Origin: Pseudomonas viridiflava
GTDB lineage: Bacteria > Pseudomonadota > Gammaproteobacteria > Pseudomonadales > Pseudomonadaceae
Length of the DNA: 64,000 nucleotides
Assembly: GCF_900582625.1 (NCBI RefSeq)
Contig: NZ_UTIQ01000001.1
Coordinates: forward strand, 310,001-374,000
Direction of reading: 5' to 3'
Positions 16,908 to 23,825 of this stretch are shown here, piece by piece. The notes under the pieces were generated by a model. The model had not been told where the DNA came from. It saw nothing but the letters and a program-made list of their open reading frames with translations, and searched no databases. The position numbers were made by a program, and so were the translations under genes. The number at the start of each line of letters is the position of its first letter. The stretch's first letter is position 1.

Positions 16908-18296
16908 TTGGATCAGTTAAAACGCCTCAAAAGTGGAATCGCCGGCCTGGATACGCTGTTGAAGGGCGGCTTTGTTGCGGGCGCGTCGTACATTATTCAA
17001 GGGCGGCCAGGGTCGGGCAAAACGATCCTGGCGAACCAGCTTGGCTTTAATCACGTGAACAATGGCGGCCGAGTGTTGTTCGCCACCTTGCTCGCGGAGC
17101 CGCATGACCGGCTGTTTCATTTCTTGTCGACCCTGAGCTTTTTCGACAAGACGCAGATCGGCGAAAACATTCAATTTGTCAGCGCTTTCGACACCCTGGA
17201 AAACGAAGGGTTGGAAGAAGTGGTGAAGCTGTTGCGCCGTGAAATCAGTCGGCAGAAAGCCACCGTCATGATTCTCGACGGGCTGCTTAACGCTCGCTCG
17301 CGAGCTGAATCGCCCATCGACACGAAAAAGTTTATTTCCGAACTCCAGGGGCACGCCGCATTCGCCGGCTGCACCGTTTTGTTTTTGACCAGTTCACAGT
17401 TGGAAGACGGCAGCCCCGAACACACCATGGTCGATGGCGTGATTGAAATTGGCGAAGAAGCAATTGGGCCACGAACCGTGCGACGCATCAAACTGCGAAA
17501 AACGCGAGGCAGCGGCGCGCTACCGGGTGTGCATGAATTCGAAATTACCGACGACGGCCTCATTGTGTACCCGCGCTTTGAAAGCTTTTTCAATCGTCCC
17601 TCGCGCCCCGACAGCGATTACCTGGTGCGCGTCAGCAGCGGCATCGAGTCGCTCGACGAGTTTATCGGCGGCGGTCTGGCAGGCTCTTCCGTGACCCTGG
17701 TGGCCGGCCCTGCGGGCGCTGGCAAAACTTCCATTGGCATCGAGTTCATTGGCGAGTGCACGGAGCAGGAACCTGGCCTGTACTTCGGCTTCTACGAGTC
17801 GCCACAGCGCCTGCGCCTTAAAGCTGCGGCTTTGGGTCATGATTTCAAAGCCATGGAAGCCAGTGGCGCACTCCATGTGATGTGGAACTCGACCACTGCC
17901 GGCCTGATCGATCGCTTGGGTTACGCCTTGCTCGATACCGTCGAGAAGTACGGGATCAAACGCGTATTCATCGACAGCCTGGGCGGCATGGCGCGCGTAT
18001 CGGCCGACCGCTCACGGGTGCAAGATTTCTATTCGGCCTTAATGGCTGAACTTCGCTCCCGCGGCGTGACCGTGCTGGCCACCTGGGAAATCCAGAGTTT
18101 GCTCGGCAGCCAGATCGACGCCCCGGCGCCCGATCTCTCAAGCATCGTCGACAACCTGCTCCTCGTCCGGTTTGAGCAAAATGGTTCTGAACTTCAGCGC
18201 CAACTATCGATTCTGAAAATAAGAGATAGCGCTTATGACCCGTCGTTGATGGAAGTCGTCATCGGAACTCCTGGTATATCAGTGAAGAAGGTCTGA
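16908..18296 (+). CDS. Two-domain KaiC-like RecA-superfamily ATPase
   Basis: A 462-residue protein with two tandem KaiC/RAD55-type ATPase domains: Walker A GRPGSGKT (32-39) and GPAGAGKT (267-274), each followed by a Walker B-like strand (VMILDGLL; RVFIDSLGG). Where cyanobacterial KaiC has paired catalytic glutamates, the first domain reads LLAEP and the second FYESP, so the first is probably not a standard ATPase. The tail DLSSIVDNLLL aligns with the KaiC phosphosite segment HISTITDTIIL, giving Ser411/Ser412 at the Ser431/Thr432 positions. No kaiA or kaiB is present; a receiver gene follows 86 bp on. There is no ATG. TTG 16908 with GAGGG seven bases upstream is preferred over TTG 16884. The role is unknown and probably signalling. 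Confidence 0.82.
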   Translation: MDQLKRLKSGIAGLDTLLKGGFVAGASYIIQGRPGSGKTILANQLGFNHVNNGGRVLFATLLAEPHDRLFHFLSTLSFFDKTQIGENIQFVSAFDTLENEGLEEVVKLLRREISRQKATVMILDGLLNARSRAESPIDTKKFISELQGHAAFAGCTVLFLTSSQLEDGSPEHTMVDGVIEIGEEAIGPRTVRRIKLRKTRGSGALPGVHEFEITDDGLIVYPRFESFFNRPSRPDSDYLVRVSSGIESLDEFIGGGLAGSSVTLVAGPAGAGKTSIGIEFIGECTEQEPGLYFGFYESPQRLRLKAAALGHDFKAMEASGALHVMWNSTTAGLIDRLGYALLDTVEKYGIKRVFIDSLGGMARVSADRSRVQDFYSALMAELRSRGVTVLATWEIQSLLGSQIDAPAPDLSSIVDNLLLVRFEQNGSELQRQLSILKIRDSAYDPSLMEVVIGTPGISVKKV

Positions 18297-18382
18297 AGCA
18301 TGCGCTGGGCGACACAATCAACGACGGGGACAACGACGTTCCTGCCTGTATTCCAAGTGCTCTGCAAAACAGCAGGGGCGCT

Positions 18383-18748
18383 ATGAAGACGGTGTTGATT
18401 CTCGACGACGAATATTTGATCGCGGACATTTTGAGCTACGCGCTCGAAGACGAGGGCATCCTCACCGTGACAGCAGGTCGTGGTCAGAAAGCCCTGGAAA
18501 TTCTCGACCGCGAACGCCCGGATTTGATCATCACCGACTTTATGATGCCGGGCATGACCGGCATCGAATTCGCTGAAGCGGTGCGCAAACGGGAAACCCA
18601 CGCGAACACGCCCATGATTTTAATGAGCGGTGCGCAGGCTCATTTGGGCGTTGGGCGACCGGACTTGTTTATTGACGTGTTGGAAAAGCCCTTCGATATT
18701 CTGAAGGTCATCGACAAGGTCAAGGCCGTACTCAAGATGGACGACTGA
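18383..18748 (+). CDS. Single-domain response regulator (CheY-like)
   Basis: A 121-residue stand-alone receiver domain: acidic DDE (8-10), phospho-acceptor Asp52 in IITDFMMPGMTG, the Ser/Thr of LMSGA and Lys of EKPFD. No output domain, so it must act by protein contact or as a phosphate relay. It lies on the same strand 86 bp after the KaiC-like gene and is probably co-transcribed. KaiC-like proteins paired with receivers or histidine kinases are known in non-cyanobacteria, so the two are likely partners, but the kinase is not encoded here. Confidence 0.9.
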   Translation: MKTVLILDDEYLIADILSYALEDEGILTVTAGRGQKALEILDRERPDLIITDFMMPGMTGIEFAEAVRKRETHANTPMILMSGAQAHLGVGRPDLFIDVLEKPFDILKVIDKVKAVLKMDD

Positions 18749-18770
18749 GTCGTTTCGCCTGCACGCAAAG

Positions 18771-18818
18771 CCCCTCTCCCGCCCTTCTGGCACCCTCTCC
18801 CGCTTGCGGGCGAGGGGA
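18771..18818. repeat. CCCTCTCCC-family repeat
   Basis: CCCCTCTCCCGCCC then CACCCTCTCCCGCTTGCGGG and CGAGGGG, a degenerate copy of the palindrome also found at 3681 and 45782. It lies 22 bp after the receiver gene stop. Confidence 0.75.
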
Positions 18819-18872
18819 CTGTCCAAATCTATGTAAGCCTCCAGCACATCACCCGCACAAAACGCGCTCCCT

Positions 18873-19166
18873 CTATGGGCGCGGCGGCGCGGGACCATTG
18901 AACACGGTGTAGGGCAGAAACAGCGTGTCGGCTACCAGGCACAACGGGATGTCGATAACCACCAGCGGAATGAACGCGGCCAGCGGCCCGGCGTTGCCAT
19001 CGGTCAGCCCCTTAAAATACCCAATTTCAGTGGCCGTTCCACAATAGGGATGGGCGCCGCATTGCGCGTTCTCATTGAATGTTTCGCTCACCGTGGCGCA
19101 GCCGGATGCTGTTGCGATAACGGCCGCTATTGCTAAATGGCGCAGACGCCAAAACACGCATTTCAT
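18873..19166 (-). CDS. YceK/YidQ family lipoprotein
   Basis: A 97-residue small lipoprotein of the YceK/YidQ family (PF07119). The signal peptide ends with lipobox ASGC (acylated Cys ~23). The family signature IDIPLCLVADTLFLPYTVF is near the C terminus. Cys36 and Cys42 flank a short AHPY loop and could form a disulfide. The function of the family is unknown. It stands alone on the minus strand between the receiver gene and a toxin-antitoxin pair. Confidence 0.85.
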   Translation of the reverse strand: MKCVFWRLRHLAIAAVIATASGCATVSETFNENAQCGAHPYCGTATEIGYFKGLTDGNAGPLAAFIPLVVIDIPLCLVADTLFLPYTVFNGPAPPRP

Positions 19167-19361
19167 TGAAAAGCCCTCGCCTTCGAACCGAAACCAGCTG
19201 ACCGTACACGGAACGGTACGCTAGCGCGGGCCTTGCTGCGCCTTAAGAATTCTCGCTTCCGGCCAATTGCATCGAACTTGGTCTTCTATCCACGAATTCG
19301 TCGGGAAACGTACGGTTCGGCACGCTTACGTGACCGTCTGGACATTCGGCGAACGGGAGAA

Positions 19362-19377
19362 GTAGCCAGTAGGCTAC
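19362..19377. promoter_or_regulatory. Palindrome in toxin-antitoxin leader (possible operator)
   Basis: Perfect inverted repeat GTAGCC-AGTA-GGCTAC, 10 bp upstream of the toxin start. Its position suits autorepression by the downstream helix-turn-helix antitoxin. Inference from position only. Confidence 0.45.
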
Positions 19378-19387
19378 AGGCGAGACT

Positions 19388-19696
19388 ATGATCAACCTAC
19401 TCAGCAGGACGCGTGAGTTTGATACCTGGCTAGACAGTATCAAGGACCCTTCAGGACGAACCGCAGTGTTAACCCGACTCGACCGAGCAGTGCACAACAA
19501 CTTCGGCGACTGCGAGCCCGTCGGCGATGGCATGAGCGAACTACGGGTGTTTGTTGGGCCAGGGTACCGGGTGTATTTCACACGCATCGGCCTTACCACT
19601 TACATGCTGCTTTGGGGCAGCGACAAGTCGGACCAGCGTCGGGGCATAAAGCGCGCGAAAGAAATTCTTAATGCGGCGCGAGGGAATCGAACATGA
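19388..19696 (+). CDS. RelE/ParE-superfamily toxin (HigB/Gp49-like)
   Basis: A 102-residue toxin of the phage-derived Gp49/addiction-module killer family, probably a ribosome-dependent mRNA interferase. FDTWLDSIKDPSGRTAVLTRLDRAVHNNFGD, the basic strand YRVYFTRIG and the C-terminal LLWGSDKSDQRRGIKRAKEI are typical. The toxin comes first and overlaps the antitoxin by ATGA, as in higBA-type operons. Activity is not demonstrable from sequence. Confidence 0.88.
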   Translation: MINLLSRTREFDTWLDSIKDPSGRTAVLTRLDRAVHNNFGDCEPVGDGMSELRVFVGPGYRVYFTRIGLTTYMLLWGSDKSDQRRGIKRAKEILNAARGNRT

Positions 19697-20049
19697 GCAA
19701 ACCAACATTCAATCCGCAAGACATGCCGATCATCGAAGTGGATCTGTCCAACACCACTCCCTACGAGGCGTCTCGCTTTCTCAATACCCCCGAGGAAATC
19801 AGTGCGTACCTCGCTGAAAGCATGAAATCGCAAGACCCACACATTCTGCTGAACGCCCTGGCCCAAGTGGCGAAAGCCAAAGGCGTAAATAACGTTGCTC
19901 AGGCGGCGGGGGTTAATCGAGAGAGTCTTTATAAATCGCTGAAAGGCGGCGAAAAGACCCGCTTCTCGACGATCAATAAACTGATGATTGCAATGGGCGT
20001 GGAGCTGACGGTTCGGCCTATTGCGTCGACCTCTCCGGTAAAGCGTTGA
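19693..20049 (+). CDS. HigA-like addiction-module antitoxin
   Basis: A 118-residue antitoxin with a C-terminal Xre-type helix-turn-helix (NVAQAAGVNRESLYKSLKGG, ~76-95; ISTINKLMIAMGVELTVRP after it). The N-terminal arm (FLNTPEEISAYLAES) probably wraps the toxin. ATGA overlap with the toxin implies translational coupling. It should neutralise the toxin and repress the operon, perhaps through the GTAGCC palindrome upstream. Confidence 0.87.
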   Translation: MSKPTFNPQDMPIIEVDLSNTTPYEASRFLNTPEEISAYLAESMKSQDPHILLNALAQVAKAKGVNNVAQAAGVNRESLYKSLKGGEKTRFSTINKLMIAMGVELTVRPIASTSPVKR

Positions 20050-20064
20050 TGACTGCTTCGCGCT

Positions 20065-20499
20065 CTACCCCTTCATCGCAGTAAGCGCCACGCTCAGCAT
20101 CAGCCAAAACGCCACCGCAAACGCCGTGCTCAGTAACAGCGTCACGCCAAAAACCACCTTCGCCACCTTCGACCACCTGCGCTGCACCGCATGAAAATGC
20201 GCGTAGCTGGCCCAGCGTTTATGCCGCCACGCCAAGGTGCGGCCGCGTGCGGTGATGTACAGCCACACGCCGATGCCCAGCAGCGTGGCCAAGGTATTGA
20301 GCGCGGAGTACCGCTGCACCATAAACGGCGCCATAAAGGCCAGAAAACTCAGCGCGCCAAACCACACGCCGTTGCTTAACGCCCAAACGCCACCGAACAC
20401 AAACGCGCCCCAGCTGCCGCCTCGCGCTTGCGGCGGCACGGTGCGCATGGGATTGCCGGAGGTGTTCGCAATGTCGGGGAGTTCGAGGGTTTCGCTCAT
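20065..20499 (-). CDS. Three-pass membrane protein, DUF2628-like
   Basis: A 144-residue inner-membrane protein of unknown function with three membrane segments (GAFVFGGVWALSNGVWFGALSFLAFMAP; LNTLATLLGIGVWLYITARG; VVFGVTLLLSTAFAVAFWLML). The segment ARGRTLAWRHKRWASYAHFHAVQRRW between helices 2 and 3 recalls the DUF2628 pattern (GNxWAWxxKxW). It lies 5 bp after the TPR gene and is probably co-transcribed with it. Confidence 0.7.
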   Translation of the reverse strand: MSETLELPDIANTSGNPMRTVPPQARGGSWGAFVFGGVWALSNGVWFGALSFLAFMAPFMVQRYSALNTLATLLGIGVWLYITARGRTLAWRHKRWASYAHFHAVQRRWSKVAKVVFGVTLLLSTAFAVAFWLMLSVALTAMKG

Positions 20500-20504
20500 G
20501 CTTT

Positions 20505-21359
20505 TTATTGCTTCGCGCGCTGGTGAAACTCGGTGAGGTCTTCCTCGGCGCGTTCGAGCAGGTAGTCGTCGTCTGCCGTTTTAGCCAGTTCTACGCGTTG
20601 CTGGAAATAGGCCAGGGCCTGGGCGTTGTCGCCCTGTTCATGGGCCAGTACGCCGAGTTGAAACAGCCCATCGAGCTCGATATCGAGCTTGTCGTGCTGG
20701 CGCGACAGGCTCACCACGCGCTGTAGGTACGCCTCGCTCTGCGCCAAGTCTTTTAGCTCGTACGCGTTTTGCGCCAGGTTGGTGAGCATGCCGGTGAGCT
20801 CGGCTTCGTCGGCACCGAACGTGGCTTCGGCATCGGTCAGCAGTTGCTGGTTATAGGCCAGCGCCGCAGCGTACTCGCCATTAATGTGCAGCCAATAACC
20901 CAGCTCCTGCCGCAGGCCGAACTGCTGTCGCACGTCCAGGCTGTGATCCTGCGGAATCAGTGCGATGGCGGCGCGAAGGTGTTCGATCACCTCTTCGGTC
21001 AGCTCCAACTCGGCCGCGCCCATGGACAAACTGTAATGCAGCGCCAGCACTTCGTCCGGCGCCAGCACCGGGCTGTGCTGTTGAATCGCCAGCGCTTTCA
21101 AGCCGTAGCTGCGTTGCTCTTGCCACTCATCGCGCTTGCCCTGCAACAGCGCCAGCGCGGCATAGAGTTCGGCGAGTTCGACGGAGTGTTCGCCTTGGGC
21201 TTCGGCCAATGGAATCAGGGCGGTGAGGTCGGCATGCATCTGCGAGCCACTGAAAATGCCTTCGGGATCAAGCAAGGTGGCGCGCAGCGGCGTGAAGCGT
21301 TCTGCGAAGGTGCTGTTCGGCAAGGTGACGACCATAGGGGGCGGTGTGGAGTCTTGCAT
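20505..21359 (-). CDS. Tetratricopeptide-repeat protein
   Basis: A 284-residue soluble protein with no signal peptide, made mainly of TPR-like helical pairs (for example QFGLRQELGYWLHINGEYAAALAYNQQLLTDAE, GMLTNLAQNAYELKDLAQSEAYLQRVVSLS and GLFQLGVLAHEQGDNAQALAYFQQRVELA). Three or more consecutive repeats fill ~140-270. TPRs mediate protein contacts; the partner is unknown. The neighbouring membrane protein, 5 bp downstream, is a candidate. Confidence 0.8.
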   Translation of the reverse strand: MQDSTPPPMVVTLPNSTFAERFTPLRATLLDPEGIFSGSQMHADLTALIPLAEAQGEHSVELAELYAALALLQGKRDEWQEQRSYGLKALAIQQHSPVLAPDEVLALHYSLSMGAAELELTEEVIEHLRAAIALIPQDHSLDVRQQFGLRQELGYWLHINGEYAAALAYNQQLLTDAEATFGADEAELTGMLTNLAQNAYELKDLAQSEAYLQRVVSLSRQHDKLDIELDGLFQLGVLAHEQGDNAQALAYFQQRVELAKTADDDYLLERAEEDLTEFHQRAKQ

Positions 21360-21455
21360 GGGTAAAGTCCTTTTCAGTCAGGGCCGCTTTGTAGAGTGGA
21401 TGTGCGGCGATACCGTTCATGGCGAAACGCAGCCTGGGCGCAACGTCGATTTCGA

Positions 21456-21830
21456 TTAAGACTGATTAAACCGGATGCGGTTTCCGAACGGGTCATGCAC
21501 TTCCATGACTTTTCCCCACGGCATGTTTTCGATACCCGGGCGGCCGTAGCCGTATTGCTTGGCCAGCAGCTCGGCGTGATAAGCCTCGATGTTTTCCATC
21601 GGCACGAAGACGGTTGAGCCGGGGCACGCATCGCCGTGGTGTTCGGACAGGTGCAGGCTCAAACCGGCGCGCTCAATGCCCATGTACAACGGCAATGAAG
21701 GTTCGAAGCGATGTTCGAACTCCACGTTGAAACCGAGAAAACCCAGATAAAACTCCCGCGCTTTCGCTTCGTCGAAAATACGCAAGACAGGAACGGCGTT
21801 GGTGAAGCGAATATTGTTTTGCGTGGACAT
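21456..21830 (-). CDS. Glyoxalase-superfamily (bleomycin-resistance-like) protein
   Basis: A 124-residue single VOC-fold domain: AVPVLRIFDEAKAREFYLGFLGFNVEFEHRF, LSLHLSEHHGDACPGSTVFV and the closing MEVHDPFGNRIRF. This is the group named glyoxalase superfamily protein, related to bleomycin-binding proteins. Such proteins bind small molecules or metals as dimers; the substrate is unknown. It is separated from the TPR gene by 96 bp. Confidence 0.85.
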   Translation of the reverse strand: MSTQNNIRFTNAVPVLRIFDEAKAREFYLGFLGFNVEFEHRFEPSLPLYMGIERAGLSLHLSEHHGDACPGSTVFVPMENIEAYHAELLAKQYGYGRPGIENMPWGKVMEVHDPFGNRIRFNQS

Positions 21831-22027
21831 TGTTCTCCCTCCATTTATGGATGTGCGCGCTACTTAAACGGCACCGGAACACACCATAACGCCAGGGCGC
21901 AGGGCGCTCGGCGCACTGTAGTCAGCGGGTTGCTGGCTTGCCAAGCGCTGCCTCGGTTGAGGCTGCCGGTTTGCGCGATGGGCCATTTTTGCATGCAACG
22001 AAGATTATTTTCCGCGTGCTGAACGGG

Positions 22028-22492
22028 CTACTGAAGGCTAAACATCCGCGCGTCATAGATAAACGCGTGAGTACTGACCACGGTGATGTCGAAGCGCGCG
22101 CGGTGGTTGGGGGTTAGCACGAGGTTGTTGGCCAAGGGGTTAACGACCGAGGGAATAATCAGGCCGAACTTGCCGGAGCGTTGCAGAAAGTGGGTGCCGT
22201 AGGCGCGGCTCGGTACATCGGCAGGTAGGCGGTCCCAGCCTGGCGGCAGGTCGCTGAGGGCCGGCTGAACGTAAAGACTGGCGTCGTCGGGCAGCGCTAA
22301 CTCCACCATCACCAGCGGCATCTGCGGTGGGCCGCTTTGGTGAACGAAGGTTTCCAATACGCAGGTGGACGAATCCAGGGCCAGGTATATGGCCGGCACG
22401 TCTTGCTCGTTCCAGCGCCCGCCTTCCTTGGCGGCGCCCATGCCGTCGAGGTTGTGCGCCCATTTCGCGGTGCACAGTCGCCATGCCCGCAT
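22028..22492 (-). CDS. RES-domain toxin
   Basis: A 154-residue RES-family toxin. RES toxins of the known type degrade or modify NAD+ through an ADP-ribosyltransferase-like fold. The N terminus MRAWRLCTAKWAHNLDGMGAAKEGGRWNEQDVPAIYLA has the conserved Arg, GGRWN and Y of the family; the LETFVH helix and conserved Ser (PSRAYGTHFL) also fit. It begins within the stop codon of the upstream antitoxin gene (TGATG overlap), so the two are translationally coupled. It is a type II pair in antitoxin-first order. Confidence 0.9.
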   Translation of the reverse strand: MRAWRLCTAKWAHNLDGMGAAKEGGRWNEQDVPAIYLALDSSTCVLETFVHQSGPPQMPLVMVELALPDDASLYVQPALSDLPPGWDRLPADVPSRAYGTHFLQRSGKFGLIIPSVVNPLANNLVLTPNHRARFDITVVSTHAFIYDARMFSLQ

Positions 22493-23070
22493 CAGACCAC
22501 GCCACCGTATTCAATCGCGCGCAATACCCGACGCACCTGGGCGGCGCTGATGTCGTTGTCGCACAACGACAACGGTGCCTGTCCGCCCAGAGCGACGTTT
22601 GCGCGCTTCATCCAGGCGGTGGCTTTGGCTTCGTCTTCGAACACCTCGATTGCCAGCGCCGTAATGGCGGCGATGCGCAACACGCGCTCGGTGGTGGACG
22701 GGTCGAGCAAAGCGTTGTCGCGGCTCTTGCGAGTGAGGGTGGACTCGGAGACCAGCAACACCTTCGATAACTCGCCCACCGAGATATCAAACGTTTGCCC
22801 CAGGCTGCGAGCCAGATTCGCACTCAGCCCGTGGCGAATGACGCCCACCTGAACTTCATCGCTCATGGTTTGCACGCTGCGGGTGATGGCGGGAAAGTCA
22901 TTAGGCTCATCCGGCCAGACGATGCCCGCCGGCACATTCCAAATCGCGACCGGCGCGGCGTGGTGGTAATGGGCTGGCATTTCAGCAACAGCGATGGGCG
23001 CGCGCTCTGGCTTTTCAGCGGCGTCGGACTGTTTTGCCGGAGCATTTGCGGGTTTTTTACGGGAAGCCAT
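22492..23070 (-). CDS. Xre/MbcA/ParS-type antitoxin of RES pair
   Basis: A 192-residue antitoxin to the RES toxin. The helix-turn-helix lies at ~85-125 (SLGQTFDISVGELSKVLLVSESTLTRKSRD). The C-terminal DUF2384 toxin-binding region (VLRIAAITALAIEVFEDEAKATAWMKRANVALGGQAPLSL...VRRVLRAIEYGGVV) includes the family's closing IEYGGVV, close to the usual IExGxxA end. The first ~65 residues form an Ala/Pro/Lys-rich, probably disordered extension with PVAIWNVPAGIVWPDEPNDFP that is not usual for the family. The repeated CAGTCATTTG operator lies just upstream. Confidence 0.88.
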   Translation of the reverse strand: MASRKKPANAPAKQSDAAEKPERAPIAVAEMPAHYHHAAPVAIWNVPAGIVWPDEPNDFPAITRSVQTMSDEVQVGVIRHGLSANLARSLGQTFDISVGELSKVLLVSESTLTRKSRDNALLDPSTTERVLRIAAITALAIEVFEDEAKATAWMKRANVALGGQAPLSLCDNDISAAQVRRVLRAIEYGGVV

Positions 23071-23083
23071 GGGGCCACTCCTT

Positions 23084-23119
23084 CAGTCATTTGACTGACG
23101 CAGATAATGCAAATGACTG
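23084..23119. promoter_or_regulatory. Inverted-repeat operator upstream of RES/Xre operon
   Basis: CAGTCATTTG at 23084-23093 and its exact reverse complement CAAATGACTG at 23110-23119 are separated by 16 bp. The first arm is itself part of a perfect CAGTCA-TT-TGACTG palindrome (23084-23097). It sits 13 bp upstream of the antitoxin start codon, where autorepression sites of Xre antitoxins lie. Confidence 0.65.
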
Positions 23120-23246
23120 TACACCCGACAGCGCAGCATGCCCAGCTGAACATCCGGTAGGACGCTTGCCGCAAAACCGAGCTTTCACATCGAGCCGCTC
23201 TCCCCGTTACTATCGCCGGCCTACCCTGTTAGCCGCGAGTATCGCT

Positions 23247-23825
23247 ATGAGTGCCAGTATCGCCCCGGTGGAATTGTCCAAAGCCTATCGCCTGCTCAAC
23301 CACGGCCCCACCGTGCTGGTGTCGGCGCGCCATGCCGGCGTGACCAACGTAATGGCCGCCGCCTGGGCCTGCGCCTTGGACTTTTCGCCGCCCAAGCTCA
23401 CGGTAGTCATCGACAAAGCCACGCGCACCCGCGCCTTGGTGGAAGGCAGCGGCGAGTTTGTGATTCAAGTGCCCACCGCCGCCCAAGCCCAGCTCACCCA
23501 CACGGTGGGCAACCACAGCCTGGCCGACGACGCCGACAAGCTCGCCCATGCCGGCGTGCAATTAATGGAGTTCGCGGGATACGACTTGCCGTTCGTGGCG
23601 GGTTGCTCCGCCTGGCTGGCCTGCCGGCGAATTCCCGAGCCGCACAACGAGCAGACCTATGACTTGTTTATTGCCGAGGTGGTAGGCGCCTGGGCTGACA
23701 CTCGCGCCTTTGCCAATGGCCATTGGCAGTTCGAACACGCCGACCCCGAACTGCGCAGCCTGCACTATGTGGCAGGCGGGCAGTTTTATCTGACGGGGGA
23801 TTCGCGGGTGGTGAAGGTCGACTGA
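23247..23825 (+). CDS. Flavin reductase-like (FMN-binding split barrel) protein
   Basis: A 192-residue protein of the flavin reductase family (PF01613 type). YRLLNHGPTVLVSARHAGVTNVMAAAWACALDFSPPKLTVVIDKATRT is the family N-terminal half with the FMN phosphate-binding loop; GEFVIQVPTAAQ and EVVGAWAD follow. It is a candidate NAD(P)H:flavin oxidoreductase or flavoprotein in the cytoplasm; the partner oxygenase is unknown and not adjacent. ATG 23247 gives the family N terminus. The stop abuts the convergent HD-GYP gene with no gap. Confidence 0.87.
   Translation: MSASIAPVELSKAYRLLNHGPTVLVSARHAGVTNVMAAAWACALDFSPPKLTVVIDKATRTRALVEGSGEFVIQVPTAAQAQLTHTVGNHSLADDADKLAHAGVQLMEFAGYDLPFVAGCSAWLACRRIPEPHNEQTYDLFIAEVVGAWADTRAFANGHWQFEHADPELRSLHYVAGGQFYLTGDSRVVKVD

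Noticed and set aside
16884..18748. A complete circadian KaiABC clock
   Set aside because: No kaiA or kaiB, and catalytic glutamates are changed; only a KaiC-like protein and a receiver are present.
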